From: Paucisalibacillus globulus
GTDB taxonomy: Bacteria > Bacillota > Bacilli > Bacillales > Amphibacillaceae
Direction: 5' to 3'
DNA: 64,000 nt
Assembly (NCBI RefSeq): GCF_900184735.1
Contig: NZ_LT855384.1
Coordinates: 106,939 to 170,938 of the forward strand
This document shows, piece after piece, positions 43,111 through 50,045 of the stretch. Made by a program: the position numbers and the translations under genes. The notes beneath the pieces are model-generated. The model was not told where the DNA came from, made no database searches, and worked only from the letters and a program-made list of their open reading frames with translations. Positions within the stretch are counted from its first letter, which is position 1. The number at the start of each line of letters is the position of its first letter.

Positions 43111-43779
43111 AAAGCTGCAATATTGTAATGCTTTAGGACAATAAACTGAAATTGGATTATTTATTATTCTATTATCAGTATACTTCCAAACAATCCTAAA
43201 TTCTTTTTGATATGAATACCTTTTGTCCTTAACTAAAAAGGGAGCATTATATATAAAATCTTTGTCCTTTTCGGTAAAAATAATTTTTCTATCAATAATG
43301 TATTGAATTGCTTGAGCAGTAACAAATTCGAGTCCTTTCTTTTTCATTTTATTATTTAAACGAGCTATAAATTGTGGAAAGTTCTCAATAACCATTGTAC
43401 TTCCACCAAACTCTTCTTTGACTGTTTCATCACAATCTAGGGAAACACAGTAAACTAAATAATTTTTATCATTGAAATTGGTACGGAAAGTGCTATTTGA
43501 TATGTCAACTGTAGAAGTATTGTCTACTTTAATAAAATTCAATCTTTCCAAGGTATTTTCTAAGTGGGGATTATAAAACTCACCTTGATTGTATTTATAA
43601 TTTTCTATGGCAAATTCTGCTTTTAGAATACCTTCAAAATCATCACCAATTTCACTACCATATTTGTCTTCTCGAAAATTATTTAAGTGATTAATATATA
43701 TACATTTATCTTTTTGTATTTTGTTATAAAACTGAGGCTTCATAAATTTGTATACCTTCTTGGGTAGAATAATATTCAT
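43108..43779 (-). CDS. Unknown accessory protein (remotely DUF2971-like)
   Basis: A 223-residue protein on the opposite strand to the lysis genes. The layout (VYKFMKPQFY near the start, NHLNNFREDKYGSEIGDDFEG, then YCVSLD, and finally SYQKEFRIVWKY) resembles DUF2971-type proteins, which also open with YK(Y/F) and close with a Y-x-E-FR motif. The function of that family is unclear. It is the last gene of a leftward cassette in a region where phages often carry defence or lysogenic-conversion genes. Function unknown. Confidence 0.7.
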   Translation of the reverse strand: MNIILPKKVYKFMKPQFYNKIQKDKCIYINHLNNFREDKYGSEIGDDFEGILKAEFAIENYKYNQGEFYNPHLENTLERLNFIKVDNTSTVDISNSTFRTNFNDKNYLVYCVSLDCDETVKEEFGGSTMVIENFPQFIARLNNKMKKKGLEFVTAQAIQYIIDRKIIFTEKDKDFIYNAPFLVKDKRYSYQKEFRIVWKYTDNRIINNPISVYCPKALQYCSF

Positions 43780-43798
43780 AAAATGCTCCTCTTAGTAA

Positions 43799-44146
43799 TT
43801 AATCATTCCATATCCTATCTTTTCGTTCAAACTCTGCAGCATTATCACCATACAAATAATCACTCATAACATTTTCAGTAAACTTTTTTAATTCCTCCGG
43901 AGAAAACTCCATAATTTCTTTATTAATTTCATACTTACCCTTTTCAATGCGTTTTATATCTACATGATGCTTGGTTAATAATTCAGTTTTAATTTTAAAA
44001 TAATCCTGCTGCATTCGCTCAATAATCGAATCAATCATATCTTCGTAAAGATTCCTCAATTGGTATTCACTAAACTTCTCTTTATCCTGTTTAAAAACTG
44101 TTATGGCCATAGGTATGGCGATGTACATTTTGATTAGTTTTTCCAT
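43799..44146 (-). CDS. Unknown accessory protein
   Basis: A 115-residue helical protein with no recognised motif. The start (ATG at 44146) has GGAAGTG 6 nt upstream. The N-terminal part is mildly hydrophobic (LIKMYIAIPMAITVF). It overlaps the preceding gene by 56 nt and is followed after 19 nt by the 223-residue gene, so the three form one operon. Confidence 0.65.
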   Translation of the reverse strand: MEKLIKMYIAIPMAITVFKQDKEKFSEYQLRNLYEDMIDSIIERMQQDYFKIKTELLTKHHVDIKRIEKGKYEINKEIMEFSPEELKKFTENVMSDYLYGDNAAEFERKDRIWND

Positions 44147-44297
44147 TGGATACACTTCCGTTTTCAAAATATCGCTTTAATAAAGGATCTCTTCTGTCGA
44201 GGTATTCAAACGCTTCTTGTTCAGAGCGTGTAGCTCCTGGGTAAACAATTCTATTTCCGTCAAAGTATGGTTGGAATTCTTCTTTTTCTTTTTCCAT
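44091..44297 (-). CDS. Unknown accessory protein, first gene of the leftward cassette
   Basis: A 68-residue protein, acidic at the start (MEKEKEEFQPYFDGN), later ARSEQEAFEYLDRRDPLL-like helix (read TRSEQEAFEYLDRRDP). AAGGAG lies 9 nt before the second of two close ATGs. The long overlap with the next gene, in another frame, points to coupled translation. The family is unknown. Confidence 0.6.
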   Translation of the reverse strand: MEKEKEEFQPYFDGNRIVYPGATRSEQEAFEYLDRRDPLLKRYFENGSVSNGKTNQNVHRHTYGHNSF

Positions 44298-44494
44298 TGT
44301 CATTCACTCCTTAATTATCTTAGTATAATAATTCGATAATTTGAAGCCTTAACCCTGCATAGAAAAGGGGTTTTCAACTTATTTTGAAATTAGTGATTTT
44401 GTACTTGTTTTACATTGTTATTCTGGAAATATTTCTTAGAACCGTTGATAAATGCACAAAAAATCTCCACTAATGAAAGTGGAGATAAGGATGG

Positions 44495-44701
44495 TTATTC
44501 TACTTTAAATAAATCATCCACTGTACAATCTAATATTACAGACAGCCTAAACGCATTTTCTAACGATGGTTTACTATGATTATTAATCCATCTGGATAGA
44601 ACTACAACACTTACCCCTAAGCGGTCTGCCACATATTTCTTCTTAAATCCTCTTTGTTCTATGCAATATTCAATATTACTTACTAACTTAATTTCCATCA
44701 T
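44495..44701 (-). CDS. XRE-family regulator of the accessory region
   Basis: A 68-residue Cro-like protein that is nearly all helix-turn-helix (KKYVADRLGVSVVVLSRWINN). AGGTGAT precedes the start. It is leftward, upstream of the three-gene cassette and divergent from the FtsK module, so it could control either. An inverted repeat (TTACTTTAA at 44730-44738 and TTAAAGTAA at 44768-44776) lies in its promoter region. Confidence 0.8.
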   Translation of the reverse strand: MMEIKLVSNIEYCIEQRGFKKKYVADRLGVSVVVLSRWINNHSKPSLENAFRLSVILDCTVDDLFKVE

Positions 44702-45025
44702 TTATCACCTATTAAACTATTCCACATTGTTACTTTAAAACCCTTTATACAATTAGTTTAAATTTTATTAAAGTAATTTGTAATCAATACAAGCATATCT
44801 GCATAGACTCTTATCAAACGGAGCGAAAACATTATCCCCCCTCGCCAGGTTCCCTGGTCCCACTCCCCCCCTTTTCACTTCGTTTGTATGTTAAGAAAAA
44901 TATACTTGTCTATAACTAGTAAACTATTGATACAGCAATAACGGAATATACCAAATAAAATTCCAAGCCGGAAGTTTAAAAGGAAATAAGAACGGAAGAT
45001 GGAACGGAAGGGAGGGTGGAAGAAA
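44702..45025. other. Intergenic region with a GC-rich pyrimidine tract
   Basis: This 324-nt gap has no gene I can support. It holds the TTACTTTAA/TTAAAGTAA inverted repeat (44730-44776). At 44836-44871 is an abrupt C-rich tract in AT-rich surroundings (runs of six and seven C), with a CCAGG-TTC-CCTGG hairpin at 44845-44857 and the words CCCACTCCCC. The last word also occurs, inverted, in the putative cos region (24571-24587). It could hold promoters for both flanking genes and a recognition site for the DNA-handling genes that follow. Confidence 0.5.
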
Positions 45026-45346
45026 ATGCGTTTAGTAATCGGATCTAAAGTTCCTAGTTGGTGGATTGATCCAAAACCAAGAACTATAGAACAATGGTGG
45101 AATGGATTGGAATGGCAAGATCATGTGCCACAAGCAGAAATGATGTACTTTAACGGTTGCAATAGTGATAGTCTCACACAAGAACTAATGTGTAATGTGG
45201 ATGTATTAGGGTGGAGACTAACAGATTTATTTGGAGTTGAATGGTTATATAAAATACCAGCACATGCAGGGGAAAAGATGAGAAAGGGATTTGAAACAGA
45301 GTATCAAAACATCTTAGAGGTGGTGAGCTCATGGACGTTATATTAG
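45026..45346 (+). CDS. Unknown protein, first gene of the FtsK module
   Basis: A 106-residue Trp-rich protein (PSWWIDPKPRTIEQWWNGLEW). AAGGGAGGG lies 8 nt before the ATG at 45026. An ATG at 44999 would place the ribosome site inside the gene. It overlaps the FtsK-like gene by 16 nt. The family is unknown. Confidence 0.65.
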   Translation: MRLVIGSKVPSWWIDPKPRTIEQWWNGLEWQDHVPQAEMMYFNGCNSDSLTQELMCNVDVLGWRLTDLFGVEWLYKIPAHAGEKMRKGFETEYQNILEVVSSWTLY

Positions 45347-46497
45347 GTGGAGGAATTGCAGCAGTTACCATGTATGCAGCTGCAAGATGGAATCCAACGG
45401 TAAGTGAGAAAAAGAAGATCCTTCAGACATTAATCAATATTGGCTTTACTGTGAAGGACCAGGAACCAAGATTATTCAAGACCACAAAAGAGGATGACTG
45501 GATCGACTATATTTTTAATGTTCCTTTTGGAAAGGTTGATGATGAAAACACACAACCAATACTTGAAAAAACTTTAGGCAAACCAGTGAAAGTAAACTTT
45601 AAGCAAAAACTATATATCCGGGTATACAATGATCAACTTCAGAGGGAAACAAAATACAAAGACTTCCCTGCATTGGAAGGGTGGAATATTCCAGTTGGAA
45701 AAACTCAAGAAAAATTACTTTACCATGATTTTGATGAGATACCACACATGACAGTTGCAGGAGCTACACGTTGGGGAAAAACGGTATTCATGAAAAGCAT
45801 GATCACGCACTTAATTGAAAATCACCCAGATGATGTGGAGTTTTATATCCTCGATTTAAAAGGCGGTTTATCTTTCCACAGATACTCTAATTTAAAACAA
45901 GTAAAAGTAGTTGCTGATGATTATAAAAGCTCAGCCAAGGCGCTTAAAGAAGTTGAGAAGGATATCAAAGAAACCATGAAAGAGTTCAAACCCAATTACT
46001 ATGAAAATATTGTAGATACAGATATACCAACACGAAAATTTATTATCATAGATGAAGCCGGTGAACTTATGCCTAATAAAAGCATGAGTGAATCAGATAA
46101 GGAACATGCTAGGACCTGTAAAAAAATTATGAGTCATATCGTAAGAGTTGCCGGAGGGCTTGGTTATCGTTTGATTTTTGGAACCCAGTATCCAACTAAA
46201 GAGGTTATGGATAATCAGATAAAAGCAAATGCTTCAGCAAAGATTACATTTAGACTTCAAACAAGTGTTCAATCAGGAGTTGCAATTGATGAGAGTGGTG
46301 CCGAGAAATTAGAGTATCCAGGTAGAGCAATTTATAAAACAGTTGATCATCATATTGTGCAAACACCTTATATAAGTAATGATGAAATGTGGAAGAGATT
46401 AAGGAGGTATGAAGAAAAGAATGTTACAGCAAGAGAGAAGACTAAAGAGGGAGGAACAGATTCTATCCAGTTTGGAAATAATGACGTACTGCACTAG
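45331..46497 (+). CDS. FtsK/SpoIIIE-type DNA translocase
   Basis: A 388-residue motor ATPase. An N-terminal hydrophobic segment (ILGGGIAAVTMYAAA) is followed by the FtsK domain with Walker A GATRWGKT (about residues 145-152) and Walker B KFIIIDEAGEL (about 233-243). Similar coupling-protein-like ATPases are found in ICEs (YdcQ of ICEBs1), plasmids and Bacillus siphophages such as the gamma/Wbeta group. Together with the relaxation protein it suggests a DNA-handling module inherited from a plasmid-like element. Confidence 0.9.
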   Translation: MDVILGGGIAAVTMYAAARWNPTVSEKKKILQTLINIGFTVKDQEPRLFKTTKEDDWIDYIFNVPFGKVDDENTQPILEKTLGKPVKVNFKQKLYIRVYNDQLQRETKYKDFPALEGWNIPVGKTQEKLLYHDFDEIPHMTVAGATRWGKTVFMKSMITHLIENHPDDVEFYILDLKGGLSFHRYSNLKQVKVVADDYKSSAKALKEVEKDIKETMKEFKPNYYENIVDTDIPTRKFIIIDEAGELMPNKSMSESDKEHARTCKKIMSHIVRVAGGLGYRLIFGTQYPTKEVMDNQIKANASAKITFRLQTSVQSGVAIDESGAEKLEYPGRAIYKTVDHHIVQTPYISNDEMWKRLRRYEEKNVTAREKTKEGGTDSIQFGNNDVLH

Positions 46498-47011
46498 AGA
46501 ACAACTTCAGGTAATTGAACAACTGGGAGGCGACCGCAACGCCAGAAGAATTCTGCTCGAGATGGAAAAAAAGAATTTAATTAAAAGTATCCGTTACGAA
46601 AAGAAAGTTTATTATATATCCAACAAAGGAAGTGAACGAATTGGAAAAGGGGGAGTGAATCTAAAAAGGTCCTGGATTCAACACACATTAATGCGTAATG
46701 ACTTATATATTTTATTAGGCCAACCAGACGATTGGAAAAAAGAAGTGCCGGTAGTACGCAATGAAGAAACTCTTTTAATACCTGATGCAATGTATAAACA
46801 ACATGGAATATTTCACTTTGTCGAAATCGACAATACTCAGACTATGAAAACAAACTTAGAAAAGATAAAAAAGTATAAGGATCTCTTTATAAATATGGAA
46901 AAACAATTCAAGCATAAGCCTGTTTTAATTTGGTATTCACTTTCACCAATCCGAAAAGAAAAGTTAAGAGCTGCTTGTGAGAAGGCTGGATTAAAATTCA
47001 ATATATATTAA
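46421..47011 (+). CDS. Replication-relaxation family protein
   Basis: A 196-residue protein with an N-terminal winged helix (TREQLQVIEQLGGDRNARRILLEMEKKNLI) and a C-terminal part with FHFVEIDNTQTM, the pattern of the replication-relaxation family (nuclease-like fold, Glu and Asp in the core). It overlaps the FtsK gene by 77 nt. Two starts are possible, ATG 46409 directly on the ribosome site AAGGAGG or ATG 46421 at wider spacing; the latter is given. Confidence 0.83.
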   Translation: MLQQERRLKREEQILSSLEIMTYCTREQLQVIEQLGGDRNARRILLEMEKKNLIKSIRYEKKVYYISNKGSERIGKGGVNLKRSWIQHTLMRNDLYILLGQPDDWKKEVPVVRNEETLLIPDAMYKQHGIFHFVEIDNTQTMKTNLEKIKKYKDLFINMEKQFKHKPVLIWYSLSPIRKEKLRAACEKAGLKFNIY

Positions 47012-47023
47012 GGGGAGATACTA

Positions 47024-47176
47024 ATGGAAAAGATTTGGAAGGTAACAGAAACATTAATAAAGGTGATTGATGAAGAGACAAATCCGGAAAGGAAAGTACG
47101 CTTAATAGGTGTCGTAAAAGAATTAAAAAGCATTCATCAGAGTTGCATGAATGAATTGATTGAGGTGACAGAATGA
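47024..47176 (+). CDS. Small helical protein (50 residues)
   Basis: A helical protein of the FtsK operon with AAGGGGAG before its ATG. It overlaps the next small gene by ATGA. The family is unknown. Confidence 0.55.
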   Translation: MEKIWKVTETLIKVIDEETNPERKVRLIGVVKELKSIHQSCMNELIEVTE

Positions 47177-47283
47177 CCTATCTAACTGTCATAGCGTTAT
47201 TATGGGGAGTAGTGGCCACAGAGAGAGCTTTCTATTGGAATGGGGAATATAAGTATAAGGAGTGTGAGTTCTGTGGAAAGTAA
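47173..47283 (+). CDS. Small membrane-anchored protein (36 residues)
   Basis: The first 16 residues are hydrophobic (YLTVIALLWGVVAT) and the last part carries a CEFC pair. It may be a membrane-tethered peptide. The family is unknown. Confidence 0.5.
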   Translation: MTYLTVIALLWGVVATERAFYWNGEYKYKECEFCGK

Positions 47284-47345
47284 AGAAGGATTTCGACAAG
47301 TTTTGTAGAATAGATATAGTAAAAAGATACTAGGGGGATTTAGTT

Positions 47346-47978
47346 TTGAAACGAATTTTAGTAATGATCGGATTACTGTTTTTACTAGCTGGGTGTGGAC
47401 CTGAAACTGTAGATGTTGATGGGGAAGCTTTAAATTACGCGGAGTTAATGGATAAGGTAAGGGAAACTGAAAGTAAACTATCTGAAGCAGAACAGAATTT
47501 AAAAAGTGTTGAAAACCAAATAACTTCTAGAGAGGTAGATCTGAAAAACTTAGAAACACAATACAAAAATGAAGTTGAAGGATTTGAAGAAGTTGCAGCA
47601 TTAATCAATGATAAAGAATCAATCGAAAGCGAAATTAGTACAGTTGAAACTAAATTATCTATATTAAATAATGATATCAAAACCGCAGAGGATAAACTCG
47701 CTAAATTAAAAGGAGATATTATTAAAGCAGAAGGTGAACCGACAAAATTAGGAGCTGGACATTACGTAGTAGGAGATGACTTATCACCTGGGAGGTATGA
47801 AATCACCCCAACACAAGGTTCCGGGAATGTTTTTATCGAAGACTCTAGCGGTAATAATAAAGTGAGAACTATTTTAGGCCCTAACCCTGACCATCATGTT
47901 CCAAGTTATGTTTTCACCGCCGAAACTGGAGATACTATGGAACTACTTTTACCAGTTACATTCACCCCCGTAGAATAA
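47346..47978 (+). CDS. Coiled-coil lipoprotein (lysogenic conversion candidate)
   Basis: A 210-residue lipoprotein with a signal peptide ending in the lipobox LAGC (Cys at about residue 17). A long coiled coil follows (residues 33-130), then a C-terminal beta domain with GHYVVGDDLSPGRYEI, a pattern seen in secreted Bacillus proteins. It would be anchored on the outer face of the membrane. It lies at the right end of the prophage with its own terminator, as genes expressed in the lysogen often do. TTG start after TAGGGGG. Confidence 0.8.
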   Translation: MKRILVMIGLLFLLAGCGPETVDVDGEALNYAELMDKVRETESKLSEAEQNLKSVENQITSREVDLKNLETQYKNEVEGFEEVAALINDKESIESEISTVETKLSILNNDIKTAEDKLAKLKGDIIKAEGEPTKLGAGHYVVGDDLSPGRYEITPTQGSGNVFIEDSSGNNKVRTILGPNPDHHVPSYVFTAETGDTMELLLPVTFTPVE

Positions 47979-48009
47979 AATAAGAGCAGATTAATTTCTG
48001 CTCTTATTT
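47978..48009. terminator. Strong terminator after the lipoprotein gene
   Basis: AAATAAGAGCAGA pairs with TCTGCTCTTATTT around a short loop, usable in both directions. It closes the prophage gene set. Confidence 0.92.
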
Positions 48010-48039
48010 GCTAACATAATTGCAAACGAGACTGCTAAC
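48009..48039 (+). other. Putative integrase arm sites, right
   Basis: TGCTAAC, TGCAAAC and TGCTAAC start at 48009, 48021 and 48033, exactly 12 nt apart, 90 nt inside attR. They match the pair at 9319-9336. Confidence 0.55.
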
Positions 48040-48129
48040 ACGAATTAATACAAACCATTATAATTCAATAAAACTTATTGTTAGAATAATAGATTGATAT
48101 GATTTGAAATCGAATGAAATCGTATTTAT

Positions 48130-48179
48130 TGGTTTCCGGTACCAGGTTTGTCGGGGGTTCGAATCCCTCTGGGCGCGTC
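48130..48179 (+). other. attR core (50 bp)
   Basis: Identical to 9209-9258. It contains the tRNA-Arg sequence from the anticodon stem onward but lacks the 5' third, so it is not a tRNA gene. Confidence 0.95.
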
Positions 48180-48193
48180 ATCTAAATCAAGTA

Positions 48194-48236
48194 TGGCAAG
48201 AGATTGATTAATAATCATCCTTTGCCATTTTTATTT
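48194..48236 (+). terminator. Ancestral tRNA-adjacent terminator
   Basis: TGGCAA pairs with TTGCCA, followed by a T-rich tail, at the same distance from the att core as the hairpin at 9273-9315. It was probably the tRNA terminator before the younger prophage entered. Confidence 0.65.
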
Positions 48237-48303
48237 GAATTCTAACTAAATTCTAATGGTTGGATTCTTAATTTTTCCAAAGATAAAAAAATAAAATGGC
48301 TGG

Positions 48304-48342
48304 AAGCTACTTTTTACCCATTTGGGTAGAGGTAGCTTTTTA
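48304..48342 (+). terminator. Terminator inside the remnant
   Basis: AGCTAC...ACCC pairs with GGGT...GTAGCT and is followed by TTTTT. It precedes the truncated lysin frame, so that frame probably has no transcript of its own. Confidence 0.75.
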
Positions 48343-48356
48343 TATTTACTGTTTGA

Positions 48357-49199
48357 AAGAATAAATTAAATAAGAAGGTTAAAAGCATTTTTGGATTTGC
48401 ATTAATAATAAGTACTGATCCTATAACTAGAGAAAAAAATACGTTTCACGACGGGATTGATTTAGTTAAAAGTCACAAAGCACCAATAGGAGCATTTGTC
48501 AGTGGGGTAGTATTATACGCTGGGAATGGTGTCTCTGGAACAGGAGTGGGTGGCTACGGGAATGTAGTTGTTATTCAGGATAAAAACAATCGTGCACATG
48601 TGTATGCTCACTTAGATAGTGTGGCTGTAAAAAGAGGGCAAGCTGTTGGACAAGGCGATATTATTGGTAATCAAGGGGCAACTGGTATACGGGTAACTGG
48701 ATCGCATTTACATTATGAGGTCCGTAAAACGTCAAGTCCATTGTTAGGTTGGATTGATGATCCACAAGCTAGGACTATGGATCCTACAAAATATTTAGAG
48801 AATTATTATGCAGCAGAAAGTAATGGGGTGCATATTGTTAAACCTGGTGATACTCTATGGGGGATTTCTCAAAAGTACGGTACAACTGTAGTTGTTCTGA
48901 AGCAATTAAACGGTCTTAAGGATGATTTAATTCATCCAGGAGATAAAATTAAATTACCAGGTGGAAAGAAAACGGAAACTCTTTATCTACCTAAAAGCGA
49001 ATCTAGTTGGAGAGTGTACCCAACAAATGTTGCACCAGTAAAAGGGAATGAAAAGGGATTCTTAAATCCCAAGAAGTTTGGTGGATTACAGTATGAAGTC
49101 TTAGGAAAGCCACAAGCACATGTTGTAACCATTAAAACACAAGATTTTGGCAAGGTTAATATTTATGTACATCCTTCAACGGGTGCTATTATAAAATAG
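48357..49199 (+). pseudogene. 5'-truncated M23-LysM endolysin
   Basis: The open frame begins after a TGA at 48354-48356 with no ATG, GTG or TTG before the catalytic domain. It keeps the M23 zinc motifs (HDGID, where H and D are ligands, and HLHYEVR), a LysM domain (VHIVKPGDTLWGISQKYGTT) and a C-terminal binding domain (SSWRVYP ... VNIYVHPSTGA). A GTG at 48546 could start a shortened protein, but it would lack the first zinc ligands. It was the endolysin or tail lysin of the older prophage. Confidence 0.85.
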
Positions 49200-49248
49200 A
49201 ACTATACGAAGCATAAACAACTTATTCTGGTATCTAGATTACATTATA

Positions 49249-49280
49249 AAAGCCCTCTTGCAGAAACTGGAGGGCTTTTA
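49249..49280 (+). terminator. Terminator after the truncated lysin
   Basis: AGCCCTC pairs with GAGGGCT and is followed by TTTT. It is homologous to the terminator at 43079-43110. Confidence 0.85.
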
Positions 49281-49370
49281 GCATAGATATATTTAAAAAA
49301 ATGGTGCCAGCCACATAGTCTTTGATAAGCAGTTTATAGATGGACATTGTACTAATGTTTATATCTGGCT

Positions 49371-49420
49371 TGGATTTCCGGTACCAGGTTTGCCGCGGTT
49401 CAAATTCATCTGGACGCGTC
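49371..49420 (+). other. Decayed third copy of the att core
   Basis: Aligns with the 50-bp core over its whole length at roughly 80 percent identity with one insertion and one deletion. It marks the right end of the older prophage. A short ACCCTA/TAGGGT inverted repeat follows at 49424-49446. Confidence 0.85.
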
Positions 49421-49476
49421 CAACCCTATTTGTTATGGCTAGGGTCTATTATTATGATTGTATTACAGTATACTAA

Positions 49477-49504
49477 AATACTTACCAAACGGTAACTAAG
49501 TATT
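49477..49504. promoter_or_regulatory. Inverted repeat upstream of the glutaredoxin gene
   Basis: AATACTTA (49477-49484) and TAAGTATT (49497-49504) pair perfectly around 12 nt that contain ACC/GGT. It lies 145 nt upstream of the gene and could be an operator or a terminator for readthrough from the phage remnant. Confidence 0.4.
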
Positions 49505-49584
49505 CCAATTTATTTATAATTTTTCTTAATTAGCAGAAACAGTCCAAAACACATACATCACCCCTTAACAGCATATCCAAAAAA

Positions 49585-49613
49585 TTGCTCCCAACCACAC
49601 CATCCTTTATACT
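49585..49613 (+). promoter_or_regulatory. Promoter of the glutaredoxin-like gene
   Basis: TTGCTC at 49585-49590 and TATACT at 49608-49613 have 17-nt spacing, 35 nt upstream of the start codon. Confidence 0.6.
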
Positions 49614-49648
49614 ATATTCGAGTACTACATAAAGAAGGTGACAAATAA

Positions 49649-49906
49649 ATGGAAAAAGTAATTTTCTACACGAAAGAGATCTGTTCCTTATGTGATGATG
49701 CGGAAGCACTTCTAGAAATGTTCCAACAAGACTATGAATTCGAAATTGAAAAGCGTGATATATATACTAATGATGAATGGCTGGAAGAATTTCAACTATT
49801 AATTCCGGTGGTTGAAGTTAAAGGAATTCAACTAGATTGTGAGCATGTAGATTTTTTTACAATGGAAAAAACACTCAAAGAACATCTTCCTACTCGTAAA
49901 AAGTAA
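49649..49906 (+). CDS. Glutaredoxin-family protein
   Basis: An 85-residue thioredoxin-fold protein with the redox pair CSLC (residues 11-14) and cis-Pro in LIPVVEV. It probably reduces disulfides or mixed thiols in the cytoplasm. AGAAGGTG precedes the ATG. A gene of this type stands before cggR in several Bacillaceae as I recall. Confidence 0.85.
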   Translation: MEKVIFYTKEICSLCDDAEALLEMFQQDYEFEIEKRDIYTNDEWLEEFQLLIPVVEVKGIQLDCEHVDFFTMEKTLKEHLPTRKK

Positions 49907-49986
49907 AATCAATTTGTTTGTATATTTTCCTCAGTATGGTAAGATAATAATGTACATAGGATTCTATGTGTATTTTTTTGGGACAT

Positions 49987-50026
49987 GTGGGACAATTTTT
50001 GAACAAGTGGGACGATATTGTACCCG
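49987..50026 (+). promoter_or_regulatory. CggR operator
   Basis: Two direct repeats of GTGGGAC start 20 nt apart (49987 and 50007), each followed by AT-rich sequence and TTGnAC. This resembles the known CggR operator with repeated GGGAC...TGTC blocks. It lies 20 nt upstream of cggR, so the repressor controls its own operon. Fructose 1,6-bisphosphate releases it. Confidence 0.75.
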
Positions 50027-50045
50027 ATGCTGAAGGAGAAATATC

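Larger units (their letters stand above)
9209..48179. mobile_element. 39-kb prophage integrated in tRNA-Arg
   Basis: Both ends carry an identical 50-bp sequence (9209-9258 and 48130-48179) derived from the 3' part of the tRNA gene. Inside are, in order, a tyrosine integrase beside the tRNA, a lysogeny switch, replication genes, ArpU, terminases, a full HK97-like head and siphovirus tail set, holin, amidase and accessory genes. The structural frames appear intact, so the prophage may be inducible. Putative integrase arm sites flank both ends. Confidence 0.96.
48180..49420. mobile_element. Remnant of a second, older prophage in the same tRNA site
   Basis: Right of attR the sequence resembles the left end of the intact prophage: a hairpin TGGCAA/TTGCCA with T run at 48194-48236 and arm-like TTCTAAC words. 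It continues with a terminator (48304-48342), a 5'-truncated endolysin, a downstream block nearly identical to that after the intact prophage's endolysin, and a decayed copy of the att core at 49371-49420. The middle of the element is lost. Confidence 0.85.

Noticed and set aside
48130-48179. Second tRNA-Arg gene
   Set aside because: Lacks the acceptor 5' strand and D arm; it is the att core only.
9209-48179. Integrative conjugative element instead of a prophage
   Set aside because: ImmA, FtsK-like and relaxation-family genes recall ICEs, but a full set of head, tail, packaging and lysis genes is present and no type IV secretion genes are seen.
48546-49199. Intact short M23-LysM protein starting at GTG 48546
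   Set aside because: The catalytic HDGID motif lies upstream of that codon in the same frame, so the product would be inactive, and a terminator precedes the frame.
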